NCBI RefSeq assembly: GCF_023617245.1
Contig: NZ_CP067396.1
Location: 3,534,001 to 3,598,000 of the forward strand
Source: Lysobacter enzymogenes
Lineage (GTDB): Bacteria; Pseudomonadota; Gammaproteobacteria; Xanthomonadales; Xanthomonadaceae
DNA length: 64,000 nt
Direction: 5' to 3'
The notes under the pieces are model-generated. The model did not search any database. It saw nothing but the letters and a program-made list of their open reading frames with translations, and was not told where the DNA came from. The translations under genes were made by a program, and so were the position numbers. Positions 19,257 to 28,955 of the stretch are shown piece after piece. Numbering within the stretch: position 1 is the first letter of the stretch; the number at the start of each line of letters is the position of its first letter.

Positions 19257-20144
19257 TCAGGCCGCCTCGACATCGTCCTCGGGCTGCGGCTGCTTCATCA
19301 TCATCGCCAGCAGGTGCGAGATGCGGTCGCGCATTTCGCGGCGGTCGCAGATCTGGTCGACGGTGCCGTGTTCGAGCAGGAACTCGCTGCGCTGGAAACC
19401 TTCCGGCAGTTTTTCGCGCACGGTCTGTTCGATCACGCGCGGGCCGGCGAAGCCGATCAGCGCGCCGGGCTCGGCCAGGTTGAGGTCGCCGAGCATCGCG
19501 AACGAGGCGGTGGTACCGCCGAAGGTCGGATGGGTCATGACCGAAATGAACGGCAGGCCGGCGTCGCGCATGCGCCCCAACGCGGCCGAGGCCTTGGCCA
19601 TCTGCATCAGCGAGAACAGGCTTTCCTGCATGCGCATGCCGCCGCTGGCGGCGAAGCAGACCATCGGCACGCCGTCGGCCACGGCGCGCTCGGCGCCGCG
19701 GGCGAAGCGCTCGCCGCTGACCGAACCCATCGAGCCGCCCATGAAGGCGAAGTCCATCGCGGCGGCGACCAGCGGGCGCTGCTTGAGCGTGCCGGCCATC
19801 GCGATCAAAGAGTCGCGCTCGCCGGTCGCCTTCTGCGCGGCCTTGAGACGCTCGGAATACTTCTTCTGGTCCTTGAACTTGAGCACGTCGACCGGGCTCA
19901 GTTCGGCGGCGATTTCCTGGCCGCTGCCGGCGTCGAGGAACGCGCTCAGCCGCGCACGCGCGCGGATCGGCATGTGGAAGCTGCACTTGGGGCACACCTC
20001 GAGGTTTTCCTCGAGTTCGGGACGGTAGAGCACGGCGCCGCAGCGTTCGCACTTCTCCCACAGGCCCTCCGGGACGCTGCGGCGCTTGGCCGCGCCGGTC
20101 TCGGTGCGGATGCCGGACGGCATGAGTTTCTTGAGCCACGACAT
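19257..20144 (-). CDS. accD: Acetyl-CoA carboxylase carboxyltransferase subunit beta
   Basis: Transfers the carboxyl group from carboxybiotin to acetyl-CoA in fatty-acid synthesis, working with AccA; 295 aa. The N-terminal zinc ribbon is clear (CERC near residue 34 and CPKC 15 residues later). The crotonase-like core follows, with PVDVLKFKDQKKYSERL and FAASGGMRMQESLFSLMQMA. It lies downstream of trpA, as in many gammaproteobacteria where accD follows the trp genes. Confidence 0.96.
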   Translation of the reverse strand: MSWLKKLMPSGIRTETGAAKRRSVPEGLWEKCERCGAVLYRPELEENLEVCPKCSFHMPIRARARLSAFLDAGSGQEIAAELSPVDVLKFKDQKKYSERLKAAQKATGERDSLIAMAGTLKQRPLVAAAMDFAFMGGSMGSVSGERFARGAERAVADGVPMVCFAASGGMRMQESLFSLMQMAKASAALGRMRDAGLPFISVMTHPTFGGTTASFAMLGDLNLAEPGALIGFAGPRVIEQTVREKLPEGFQRSEFLLEHGTVDQICDRREMRDRISHLLAMMMKQPQPEDDVEAA

Positions 20145-20280
20145 GCGTTGGGATCTTCCTGTTGTAGCGGGCGGAGGACGGATCGGCAGTGGATCGGATG
20201 CGCCGCGCCGGTGCCGTCCCGACGCGCCAGTTTAGCGCAGCGGGCCGGACGCCCCGGCCGCCGCTGTTCAGCCGCTCGGG

Positions 20281-21084
20281 TCAGGCGGCGTCGAGCGCCG
20301 CGCGCAGCGGCGCAAGGAAGTCGCGCGCGGCCTGCGCCGCGGCCTGCGCCGACGCCGCTTCGGCCAGCACCGCGACCAGCGCGCTGCCGACCACCACGCC
20401 TTCGGCTTCGCGCGCCATGGCCGCGGCGCTGGCCGCGTCCTTGATGCCGAAGCCGGCCACCACCGGCACCCGCGACTGCTGGCGGATGCGGTGCAGGCGG
20501 TCGTTGGCGGCGCCGGCGTCGAGCCGGTCGGCGCCGGTCACGCCGGCGAAGCTGACGTAGTAGAGATAGCCCTGGGCGCCGTCGCACAGCAGCGCCAGGC
20601 GCTCGTCGGTGGTGGTCGGCGAGGCCAGCAGGATCAGCGCCAACCCGGCCTGGGCGAAGGCCGCGCGCAGTTCGGCGGCCTCTTCCGGCGGCAGGTCGAC
20701 CAGCAGCACGCCGTCGACGCCGGCGGCGACCGCGTCGTGGGCGAAACGCTGCGCGCCGCGGATCTCGATCGGGTTGAGGTAACCCATCAGCACCACCGGC
20801 GTATCGGCGTCGCCCTGGCGGAACTGCGCTACCGCCTGCAGCACCCAGCCCAGGCCGGCGCCGCGCGCGATCGCGCGCTCGGAGCTGCGCTGGATGGTCG
20901 GGCCGTCGGCCATCGGATCGGAGAACGGCACGCCGAGCTCGACCACATCGGCGCCGGCCGCGACCAGCGCGTGCATCGCCGGCACGGTCGCCTCCAGCGA
21001 GGGATCGCCGGCGGTCAGGAACGGGATCAGCGCCTTGCGGCCGGCGGCTTGCAGCTGTTGGAACTTGGCGTCGATGCGATTCAT
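20281..21084 (-). CDS. trpA: Tryptophan synthase alpha subunit
   Basis: Cleaves indole-3-glycerol phosphate to indole for TrpB, 267 aa. Visible signatures: ALIPFLTAGDPSLE at residues about 18-31, VELGVPFSDPMADGP with the catalytic Glu and Asp, and the phosphate loop GFGIKDAASA. The start is MNRIDAKFQQL at 21084; the longer open frame upstream reads through a repeat element and is not used. That repeat fills the 123-base trpB-trpA gap. Confidence 0.96.
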   Translation of the reverse strand: MNRIDAKFQQLQAAGRKALIPFLTAGDPSLEATVPAMHALVAAGADVVELGVPFSDPMADGPTIQRSSERAIARGAGLGWVLQAVAQFRQGDADTPVVLMGYLNPIEIRGAQRFAHDAVAAGVDGVLLVDLPPEEAAELRAAFAQAGLALILLASPTTTDERLALLCDGAQGYLYYVSFAGVTGADRLDAGAANDRLHRIRQQSRVPVVAGFGIKDAASAAAMAREAEGVVVGSALVAVLAEAASAQAAAQAARDFLAPLRAALDAA

Positions 21085-21093
21085 GGGGGGATG

Positions 21094-21204
21094 AGGAGTG
21101 AGCGTGGAGGAGTGAGAAGCGAGCGCAATCAAAAGCGGCGTGCAGAAGCGGGGAGCGGCGAAACGATGCTTTCGCTCACTCCTCACTCCTCCACGCTCAC
21201 TCCT
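21094..21204. repeat. Palindromic element, GTGAGCG family, copy 2 (inside trpBA)
   Basis: Perfect 23-bp arms AGGAGTGAGCGTGGAGGAGT.. at 21094-21116 and 21182-21204 with a 65-base centre. The element fills nearly the whole gap between trpB (stop 21208) and trpA (start 21084), genes that are normally adjacent or overlapping. Confidence 0.85.
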
Positions 21205-21207
21205 AGC

Positions 21208-22434
<1,227 letters not shown>

Positions 22435-22687
22435 CGGCGGCCATCAAACGGGGAGCGCCGCGCCTGGCGCGGCGGAACCCCAGAGTTTAGGGCATCGGCG
22501 CGCCGACCGTACCGTTTCGCTTGCCTCGGAATGGCGGTCCGGTTGCGGGGTGACGCGATGGGCAAAGCGCAAGCGCGACGCGCGCCCGGGCGACAGCGGG
22601 AACGGCGCACCGTCGGGGCGCCGCGCATGCGCGCCGGCCGGCGCGTCCGCGTCCCCGCCCTTCCCCATCGCCGCGGTCGCGCGGCCG

Positions 22688-23350
22688 TTACTCGACGTGG
22701 CAGTCGGCCCGCCGCACTTCCTCGACGAACTGGCGCATCCTGTCGCCGTCCTTGAGCCCGGGCGCGCTCTCGATGCCGCTGGAGACGTCCACGCCCCACG
22801 GCAGGGTCGCCAGGATCGCCTCGAACACGTTGTCCGGGGTGATGCCGCCGGCCAGGATGAAGGGCTTCTGCACCCCGACCGGGATGCGTTTCCAGTCGAA
22901 GGTCTTGCCGCTGCCGCCGCTGCCGCCCTCGGCATGGCTGTCGAACAGGAAGCCGGCCGCGCCGGGATAGCGCATCAGCAGCGCGGACGGGTGCTGGCCG
23001 GCCAGTTCGCCGCCCATCGCGATGGCCTTCAGATAAGGCACGCCGAAGCCGCGGCAGTAGGCGTCGTCTTCGTTGCCGTGGAACTGCAGCAGGCTCGGCC
23101 GGACCTGGCGCACGACCTCGCGCACTTCATCGACCGGGTTGTCGGCGAACAGCGCGACCGCGTCGACCAGCGGCGCCAGCGCCTGGCGCATGGCCCGCGC
23201 CTCCTCGGGCGCGACCCGGCGCTTGCTGCCGGCGGCGAACACGAAACCGATCGCGTCGGCGCCGAGTTCGCAGGCCAGGCGCACATCGCCGGGACGGGTG
23301 AAACCACAGAACTTGATGCGGGTGCGGTACAGCGTGCGGGACGGATTCAA
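22688..23350 (-). CDS. trpF: Phosphoribosylanthranilate isomerase
   Basis: Third dedicated step of tryptophan synthesis, 220 aa from the start chosen here. RTRIKFCGFTRPGDV at the N-terminus holds the catalytic Cys; the catalytic Asp and phosphate site are in PWGVDVSSGIESAPGLKD. I favour the TTG at 23350 (protein MNPSRTLYRTRIKF) because it overlaps the truA stop as TTGA. An in-frame ATG at 23377 would add nine residues and is the alternative. Confidence 0.92.
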   Translation of the reverse strand: MNPSRTLYRTRIKFCGFTRPGDVRLACELGADAIGFVFAAGSKRRVAPEEARAMRQALAPLVDAVALFADNPVDEVREVVRQVRPSLLQFHGNEDDAYCRGFGVPYLKAIAMGGELAGQHPSALLMRYPGAAGFLFDSHAEGGSGGSGKTFDWKRIPVGVQKPFILAGGITPDNVFEAILATLPWGVDVSSGIESAPGLKDGDRMRQFVEEVRRADCHVE

Positions 23351-24192
23351 AGGCAGACCTCGGCGGGCAACTGGCATTCGGCGGGATAGCGCGGCCCGAC
23401 GAACACCAGTCCCGCCGACGGAGCGGTCGGACCGGCGACCGTGCGGTCGCGCCCGGCCAGCAGTTCGGCGATCCAGCCCTCGGGCCGGTCGCCGCGGCCG
23501 ACCGGCAGCAAGCTTCCGACAATGTTGCGCACCATATGGTGAAGAAAGGCGTTGGCCTGTACTTCCATTTCCACGATATCGCCGTCGCGGCGGACCGCGA
23601 TGGACTGCAGGTCGCGGCGCGCGTGCGGGGCCTGGCAGTGCACGGTGCGGAACGCCGAGAAATCGTTCTCGCCCAGCAGCGCCTGGGCCGCGCGGTGCAT
23701 GGCGTCGGCGTCGAGCGGGCGCCGTTCCCAGCTCAGGTACTGGCGCTGCAGCGCCGGCCGCACCGGGCGGTTGAGGATGCGGTAGCGGTAACGGCGCGCC
23801 CGCGCCGAGAACCGCGCGTGGAAGTCCGGCGCCACGGGAATGCACCAGCGCACGCATACGGATGGCGGCAGGCGCGAGGTCGCGCCCAGCGTCCAGCCGC
23901 GCGGGTCGCGCTCGACCGGGCTGTCGAAATGCACGACCTGGCACGAGGCGTGCACGCCGGCGTCGGTGCGGCCGGCGCAGACCACCTCGATGCCGGTGCC
24001 GGCGACGAAGCTGAGCGCCTGCTCCAGGGTGGTCTGCACGGTGGCTTCGCCGCGCGGGGCGTGCTCGGGGCGGCTCGGCTCGCCCGGACGCACCAGCCGC
24101 TGCCAACCGGAGAATTCGCTGCCGTCGTACTCCACGCCCAGGGCGTAGCGCCGCAGCGGCGCGGCGGCGGAGGCGGTGTCGGAATCGTTCAT
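23347..24192 (-). CDS. truA: tRNA pseudouridine(38-40) synthase TruA
   Basis: Makes pseudouridine at positions 38-40 of the tRNA anticodon arm, 281 aa. The catalytic Asp is in AGRTDAGVHASCQVVHFD; NAFLHHMVRNIVGSLL near the C-terminus is also typical. An extra Pro/Arg/Glu-rich stretch of about 18 residues follows GWQRLV near residue 35, lengthening the protein a little. The order fimV-truA-trpF is shared with other gammaproteobacteria. The stop overlaps the trpF start. Confidence 0.95.
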   Translation of the reverse strand: MNDSDTASAAAPLRRYALGVEYDGSEFSGWQRLVRPGEPSRPEHAPRGEATVQTTLEQALSFVAGTGIEVVCAGRTDAGVHASCQVVHFDSPVERDPRGWTLGATSRLPPSVCVRWCIPVAPDFHARFSARARRYRYRILNRPVRPALQRQYLSWERRPLDADAMHRAAQALLGENDFSAFRTVHCQAPHARRDLQSIAVRRDGDIVEMEVQANAFLHHMVRNIVGSLLPVGRGDRPEGWIAELLAGRDRTVAGPTAPSAGLVFVGPRYPAECQLPAEVCL

Positions 24193-24212
24193 GCCCTGCC
24201 CTTGCCTGTGCC

Positions 24213-26495
24213 TCAGGAGCCGGTCCGGCCTCCGCCGGCGCCTTCCAGTTCGCGCAGCAGGCGCGCGGCCTGCTGGCGGGCGGCGTGGTCGCCGTTGATC
24301 AACACTTCGCCGAGCAACTGGCGGGCGCTGCCTTCGTCGCCGAGGTCGAGGTAGGCGCGGGCCAGCTCGATCCGCTCCAGGCCCGGCGAGGCCGCGACCG
24401 CGGCGGCCGGCTTGGGATCGGGCGCGATGGGAGCGGGCGCGATGGGATCGGGCGCGATGGGAGCTGGCGCGAGCCGGGCCGGTTCGGCCGCGGGGCGCGG
24501 CGCGACGGTTCCGGCATCCGCGCGCGGCTCCACGCTCGGCGCCTGGGTCGCGGCGACCTGCGGGGCGACGGCCGGGGCCACCGGCACCGGCTGCAGCGGC
24601 GCCGGTCCGGCCTCGCGGCGCGGCTGGCTGCCGGCGCTGGTCGAATGCCAGGTCGGCACGCGCGGCTGGCTCTTGGGTTCGCTGACCGGGGCGGTCCAGT
24701 GCGGCGGCGACGGCGGCGCGACGGGGTCGGCGGCGGGCTGGACGGTCGCGGGTTCCTGTTCGCCAGGGAAATCCTGCAAGGCGTGGGCCTGCGGCGCGTC
24801 GGTCTGTTCGGACGCGTCCGCCGCATCGGCGTCGGCGTCGCTATCGGCGATGGCGACGGCGCGCGATTCGGGTTCGGCGCGGTCGCGGCCGAGCAGCTGC
24901 GCGACCGGGTCGACCAGCGGCGCCGGTTCGGGCTTGCGCCGCAGCGTTTCGACCGGGTCCGGAGCCGGCTCGGCGGCTGCGGGCGCCGGCACGAACGGCG
25001 CGGGCGTCGGCGCGGCGGCGCGGAAGTTCGGGCGCTTGGGTTCGCGCCGGCTCAGCACCCAGCCGCCGGCCAACAGCGCCAGCAGGCCGAGGCCGCCGAA
25101 GATCCACGGCAACGGCGAGCCGCTGTCGGCGCGGGCCTGGTTCTCGGCCAGGCGCTGCTGGGTCGCGGCCAGCTCGCTGTCCTTCATCGCGATCAGCTTC
25201 TGCTGGTCGGTGCTGAGCTTCTCCAGCTCGGCGACCTTGCTCTTGAGGTCCGCCAGCTCCTGCTCGCGCACCGCGATGGTTTCGTTGGCCTGTTGCACTT
25301 GTTCTCGCATCATGTGGCCCTCGCCTGCGGCGCTGATGCCGGACTGAGCCCCGGCCTTCGCGCGCTCGGCGCCGGGCGGGACGATTTCCAGGCGCGCATC
25401 GCTGGCCCGGCCGGGCTCGCGCGCGGCCGGCGCCACCGGCGCCTTGGCGACGCGGTCGGCGCCGACGGTCAGCGGCTGCGGCACCGCCTGCTGCGGCGCC
25501 TGCCGCCATTGCTGGATCTGCGCGCGGACCAGTTCGTTGGCCTCGCGCGGGTCGATCGCCGCCATCTCGCCGCCGGGCGGACGGCGCAGCACCGCGCCGG
25601 CGCGCAGGCGGTTGATGTTGCCGCCGACAAAGGCCTCGGGATTGGCCCGCAGCAGCGCGATCATGGTCTGGTTGAGGCTCTGCGCGCCGCCGACCTGCGC
25701 GGCGATGCCGGACAGGGTCTGGCCGCGCGCGACGGTGATTTCGCCCTCGGCGGGAATGGCGGCCGGCGCGGCCGGCTGCGGGCGCGGCTCGCGCGCGATG
25801 CGGCCGGCGTTGGGCCGCTCGGCGGGCGCCGGCGGCGCGGCCGGCGGCGCGGCGTCCGGGATCGCCTGCGGCGGCGCTTCGGGCTGGGCGGCCAGCGCGT
25901 CCGGCGGCAACGGCTGCATCGCGTTGCCCGGATCGTAGCCGGGCACCGGGTTCTCCACCGCCAGCGGATCGGTCTGCTGCGGCTGCGCGCCGAACGGCAG
26001 CGGCGCCTCCAGCGGACGTTCGATGGTGTTCGGATTCGCGCCGGCGGCGGCCTGGATCGGCGGCTGCATCGGCGCGGACGCGGTGCGCGGCGCGTCGAGC
26101 AACGCCGAGTATTCGCGGGTCAGCCGGCCCTGGCCCCAATCGACTTCGATCAGGAAGGTCAGCAGCGGCTGCTGCACCGGCTGGGTGCTGGTGACGCGGA
26201 TGATCGGCTTGCCGTTGCGGTCGACCGCCAGGGTGAAGCGCAGGTCGGTGACGATGCCCTGCGGCGGCTCCAGGCCGATGCGCTGGAAGGTTTCCGGCGA
26301 GGCCAGGCCGGCGCGCAGCTGGGCCAGTTCCTCCGGGCCGCTGGCGATGACCGGGATCTCGGCCAGCAACGGCTGGCCGGCGCGCGACTTGACCTCGATC
26401 TGGCCCAGACCCAGCGCACAGGCCGCCGAGCTGGCCAATGCCAGCGCCAGGCCCAGGGCGGTGCGTGCGAAACCTGATCTCACGAGCGGTCCCAT
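24213..26495 (-). CDS. fimV: FimV/HubP-family polar landmark protein
   Basis: 760 aa. Signal peptide at residues 1-28, then the FimV N-terminal domain (GLGQIEVKSRAGQPLLAEIPV, residues about 30-160). A Pro/Ala linker leads to a LysM domain (EITVARGQTLSGIAAQVGG, about 252-305), then a coiled coil (about 395-450), one membrane helix (WIFGGLGLLALLAGGWVL, about 465-482), a long acidic Pro/Ala cytoplasmic part and the C-terminal FimV/TPR motif (ELARAYLDLGDEGSARQLL). The family organises type IV pili and polar machinery and binds peptidoglycan by LysM. The order asd-fimV-truA supports the name. Confidence 0.9.
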   Translation of the reverse strand: MGPLVRSGFARTALGLALALASSAACALGLGQIEVKSRAGQPLLAEIPVIASGPEELAQLRAGLASPETFQRIGLEPPQGIVTDLRFTLAVDRNGKPIIRVTSTQPVQQPLLTFLIEVDWGQGRLTREYSALLDAPRTASAPMQPPIQAAAGANPNTIERPLEAPLPFGAQPQQTDPLAVENPVPGYDPGNAMQPLPPDALAAQPEAPPQAIPDAAPPAAPPAPAERPNAGRIAREPRPQPAAPAAIPAEGEITVARGQTLSGIAAQVGGAQSLNQTMIALLRANPEAFVGGNINRLRAGAVLRRPPGGEMAAIDPREANELVRAQIQQWRQAPQQAVPQPLTVGADRVAKAPVAPAAREPGRASDARLEIVPPGAERAKAGAQSGISAAGEGHMMREQVQQANETIAVREQELADLKSKVAELEKLSTDQQKLIAMKDSELAATQQRLAENQARADSGSPLPWIFGGLGLLALLAGGWVLSRREPKRPNFRAAAPTPAPFVPAPAAAEPAPDPVETLRRKPEPAPLVDPVAQLLGRDRAEPESRAVAIADSDADADAADASEQTDAPQAHALQDFPGEQEPATVQPAADPVAPPSPPHWTAPVSEPKSQPRVPTWHSTSAGSQPRREAGPAPLQPVPVAPAVAPQVAATQAPSVEPRADAGTVAPRPAAEPARLAPAPIAPDPIAPAPIAPDPKPAAAVAASPGLERIELARAYLDLGDEGSARQLLGEVLINGDHAARQQAARLLRELEGAGGGRTGS
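24414..24473. repeat. 15-bp tandem repeat inside fimV
   Basis: Four copies of a 15-bp unit (GGGATCGGGCGCGAT with alternating GGGAGC variants) encode Ile-Ala-Pro-(Ala/Asp)-Pro repeats in the cytoplasmic linker. The unit length keeps frame, so copy-number change would only alter linker length. Confidence 0.8.
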
Positions 26496-26627
26496 TCCGA
26501 AGTCAGGCGGCGACTCTAAAGGGGTACGGCCTGAATGCGCAACGCATTCGTTAAGTTTTCATCCTAAGCCGTTGACTGGCTGAGGGGAAGCCGGCGTGGC
26601 CGCTCTATCCTCTTGGGTGCAGGCGCT

Positions 26628-26724
26628 GGCTTTTGTGGGAGGGCCTTCAGGCCCGATGCTTTTCGATCCGGTCGCGGCGATCTGAAACAAAGGCATCGGG
26701 CCTGAAGGCCCTCCCACAAAAGCC
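26628..26724. repeat. Perfect 32-bp inverted repeat (GTGGGAGGGCC family)
   Basis: Arms at 26628-26659 and 26693-26724 are perfect complements across 32 bp with a 33-base centre. Each arm contains its own small palindrome (GGCCTTCAGGCC). It lies between the asd terminator and the fimV start. A single diverged half-copy is at about 49064-49092. Confidence 0.85.
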
Positions 26725-26745
26725 CAGGGCCTGCTGCCCGAGCGC

Positions 26746-26775
26746 AAAAAAATCGGGCCCCGCGGGGCCCGATTT
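26746..26775 (-). terminator. Intrinsic terminator downstream of asd
   Basis: On the minus strand a perfect 12-bp stem (AAATCGGGCCCC and complement) is followed by seven T residues, 26 bases after the asd stop. It separates asd from fimV transcription. Confidence 0.9.
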
Positions 26776-26801
26776 CCCGGTTCATGCCTCGACGCTCTAC
26801 C

Positions 26802-27824
26802 TCAGCGCTCGGCCCACACCAGTTCGGCCAGCTGCACCGCGTTGGTCGCCGCGCCCTTGCGGATGTTGTCGGCCACCACCCACAGCGACAGCCCGCGCGG
26901 GTGCGAGATGTCGTCGCGGATGCGGCCGACGAACACCGGGTCCTCGCCGGAGGCGTGGGTCACCGGGGTCGGGTAGCCGCCGCCCTTGGCCTCGTCCACC
27001 ACCACCAGGCCCGGCGCCTTTTCCAGCAGCGCGCGCGCGTCGGCCGCGGAGAGCTTGTCGCGGGTCTCGATGTGCACCGCCTCGGAATGGCCGTAGAACA
27101 CCGGCACCCGCACCACGGTCGCGTTCACGCCGATGCTGTCGTCGCCGAGGATCTTGCGGGTCTCCCAGACCAGCTTCATTTCCTCGGTGGTGTAGCCGTT
27201 GTCGGTGAAGTCGCCGCCGTGCGGGATCACGTTGAAGGCGATCTGCACCGGATAGATCTCCGGCTGCGCCTCCTGGAAGCTCAGCAGCGCCGCGGTCTGC
27301 CGGCCCAGTTCCTCCATCGCCCGCTTGCCGGTGCCGGACACCGACTGGTAGGTGGCGATGTTGATGCGCTCGAGCTTGGCCTGGCGGTGGATCGGCGCCA
27401 GCGCGACCATCAGCTGCATGGTCGAGCAGTTGGGATTGGCGACGATGCCCAGCGGACGGTTCTTGAGCGCCTCGGGATTGACCTCGCTGACCACCAGCGG
27501 CACGTCGTCCTGGTAGCGGAAGGCCGAGGAGTTGTCGATCACCACCGCGCCGGCGGCGGCGAACTTGGGCGCGTATTCCTTCGACACCGAGCCGCCGGCC
27601 GAGAACAGGGCGATGTCGACGCCCTTGGGGTCGAACGCGGCCAGGTCTTCCACGACCAGGGTCTGGCCCTCGAACTCGATTTTCTCGCCCGCCGAACGCT
27701 CGCTCGCCAGCACGTGCAGTTTGCCGATCGGGAACTTGCGCTCGGCCAGCACCTTCAACATGGTTTCACCGACCGCGCCGGTGGCACCGACGACGGCGAC
27801 ATTGCAGGACGTCTTGGCGTTCAT
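26802..27824 (-). CDS. asd: Aspartate-semialdehyde dehydrogenase
   Basis: Reduces aspartyl phosphate on the lysine, threonine, methionine and diaminopimelate pathway, 340 aa. The NADP loop VVGATGAVGE is at residues 11-20, the active Cys133 in ANPNCSTMQL, and the catalytic His in VFYGHSEAVHIET. It has its own strong terminator, so it is probably transcribed apart from fimV-truA-trp. Confidence 0.96.
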   Translation of the reverse strand: MNAKTSCNVAVVGATGAVGETMLKVLAERKFPIGKLHVLASERSAGEKIEFEGQTLVVEDLAAFDPKGVDIALFSAGGSVSKEYAPKFAAAGAVVIDNSSAFRYQDDVPLVVSEVNPEALKNRPLGIVANPNCSTMQLMVALAPIHRQAKLERINIATYQSVSGTGKRAMEELGRQTAALLSFQEAQPEIYPVQIAFNVIPHGGDFTDNGYTTEEMKLVWETRKILGDDSIGVNATVVRVPVFYGHSEAVHIETRDKLSAADARALLEKAPGLVVVDEAKGGGYPTPVTHASGEDPVFVGRIRDDISHPRGLSLWVVADNIRKGAATNAVQLAELVWAER

Positions 27825-27887
27825 CTGATCTGAGTTACCTGAGTGTGGGGACCGCCGGACCCATTTCCGGCGGGTGGAGCTTTGGAG

Positions 27888-27981
27888 GCGGGACCGGGGA
27901 CCGGGGACCCGGGACCGAAAAGCGGCTGTTGCGGTCGGCTTCTAAATCCGGGTCCCTGGTCCTCGGTCCCGGGTCCCGCCG
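27888..27981. repeat. GGGGACC-type inverted repeat overlapping the dehydrogenase 3' end
   Basis: Imperfect arms rich in GGGACC/GGTCCC lie at about 27888-27917 and 27949-27981. The right arm is read as the last codons and stop region of the upstream dehydrogenase gene. A related element is at 31717-31840. Confidence 0.7.
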
Positions 27982-28955
27982 TTGATCGGGCTCGGCGGAT
28001 CGCCCGCGCGCGGGCCGAAGCCGAGCGCGGCGATCAGGTTGTCGACCGCCAGCGCCACCATCGCCCGGCGCGTGGCCAGGCTGCCGCTGGCGATGTGCGG
28101 GGTCAGCACGACCCGGCGCTGTTGCAGCAGGCGCGGGTTGAGCCGCGGCTCGCCTTCGTACACGTCCAGGCCGGCCGCGCCGAGGCGGTCGTGCTCCAGC
28201 GCGTCGCACAGCGCGTCCTCGTCGACGATGCCGCCGCGGGCGATGTTGGTCAGGGTCGCGTGCGGCCGCAGCTTGGCCAGCGCGGCCGCGTCGATGAGGT
28301 GGTGCGACTGCGGCGAATACGGCAGCACCAGCACCAGGTGATCGGCGCGCGCCAGCAGTTCGTCGAAACCGACGTACTGCGCCTTGCATTCGGCTTCCAC
28401 CGCCGCGGGCAGGCGGCTGCGGTTGTGGTACAGCGTGCGCATGCCGAAACCGGTCGCGCGGCGGGCGATGGCCTGGCCGATCCGGCCCATGCCGAGGATC
28501 GCCAGGGTCGCGCCGTGCACATCGGCGCCGAGCAGGCTGTCGAAGCTCCAACGCTGCCATTGGCCGTCGCGCAGCCAGCGCTCGGCCTCGCTCATGCGCC
28601 GCGCGGCCGCCATCATCAGGGCGAAGCCGAAATCGGCGGTGGTCTCGGTCAGCACGTCGGGAGTGTTGCTGGCGAGGATGCCGGCGGCGCTGAGCGCGGC
28701 GATGTCGAGGTTGTTGTAGCCCACGCCGACGTTGGCGATCGCGCGCAGGCGCTGCGCGCCGGCGATCTGCCCGGCGCCGATCGGATCGTTGAGGGTGACC
28801 AGCGCGCCGTCCATGCGGCGCAGGATCGCGTTGACCGCGGCCGGTTCGTGCCGGGTCACCTCGCGGGTGGCCTCGACCTCGAAATGCTCGCCCAGCCGCG
28901 CCAGCACATCGGCGAACAGCGGCTGCGAGACCCACACGCGCGGACGCTCAGACAT
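27942..28955 (-). CDS. D-isomer-specific 2-hydroxyacid dehydrogenase (glyoxylate/hydroxypyruvate reductase-like)
   Basis: NAD(P)-dependent reductase of 2-keto acids, 337 aa. The Rossmann loop GMGRIG is at residues 155-160. The catalytic residues are Arg240 (NIARGG), Glu269 (DVYEGEP) and His287 (LTPHIAS). It most resembles the GhrB/glyoxylate reductase group. The last 13 or so residues (NGGTRDRGPGTRI) are encoded by an intergenic repeat, so the ancestral C-terminus was probably replaced or extended. The ATG overlaps the end of aroC by 8 nt. Confidence 0.88.
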   Translation of the reverse strand: MSERPRVWVSQPLFADVLARLGEHFEVEATREVTRHEPAAVNAILRRMDGALVTLNDPIGAGQIAGAQRLRAIANVGVGYNNLDIAALSAAGILASNTPDVLTETTADFGFALMMAAARRMSEAERWLRDGQWQRWSFDSLLGADVHGATLAILGMGRIGQAIARRATGFGMRTLYHNRSRLPAAVEAECKAQYVGFDELLARADHLVLVLPYSPQSHHLIDAAALAKLRPHATLTNIARGGIVDEDALCDALEHDRLGAAGLDVYEGEPRLNPRLLQQRRVVLTPHIASGSLATRRAMVALAVDNLIAALGFGPRAGDPPSPINGGTRDRGPGTRI

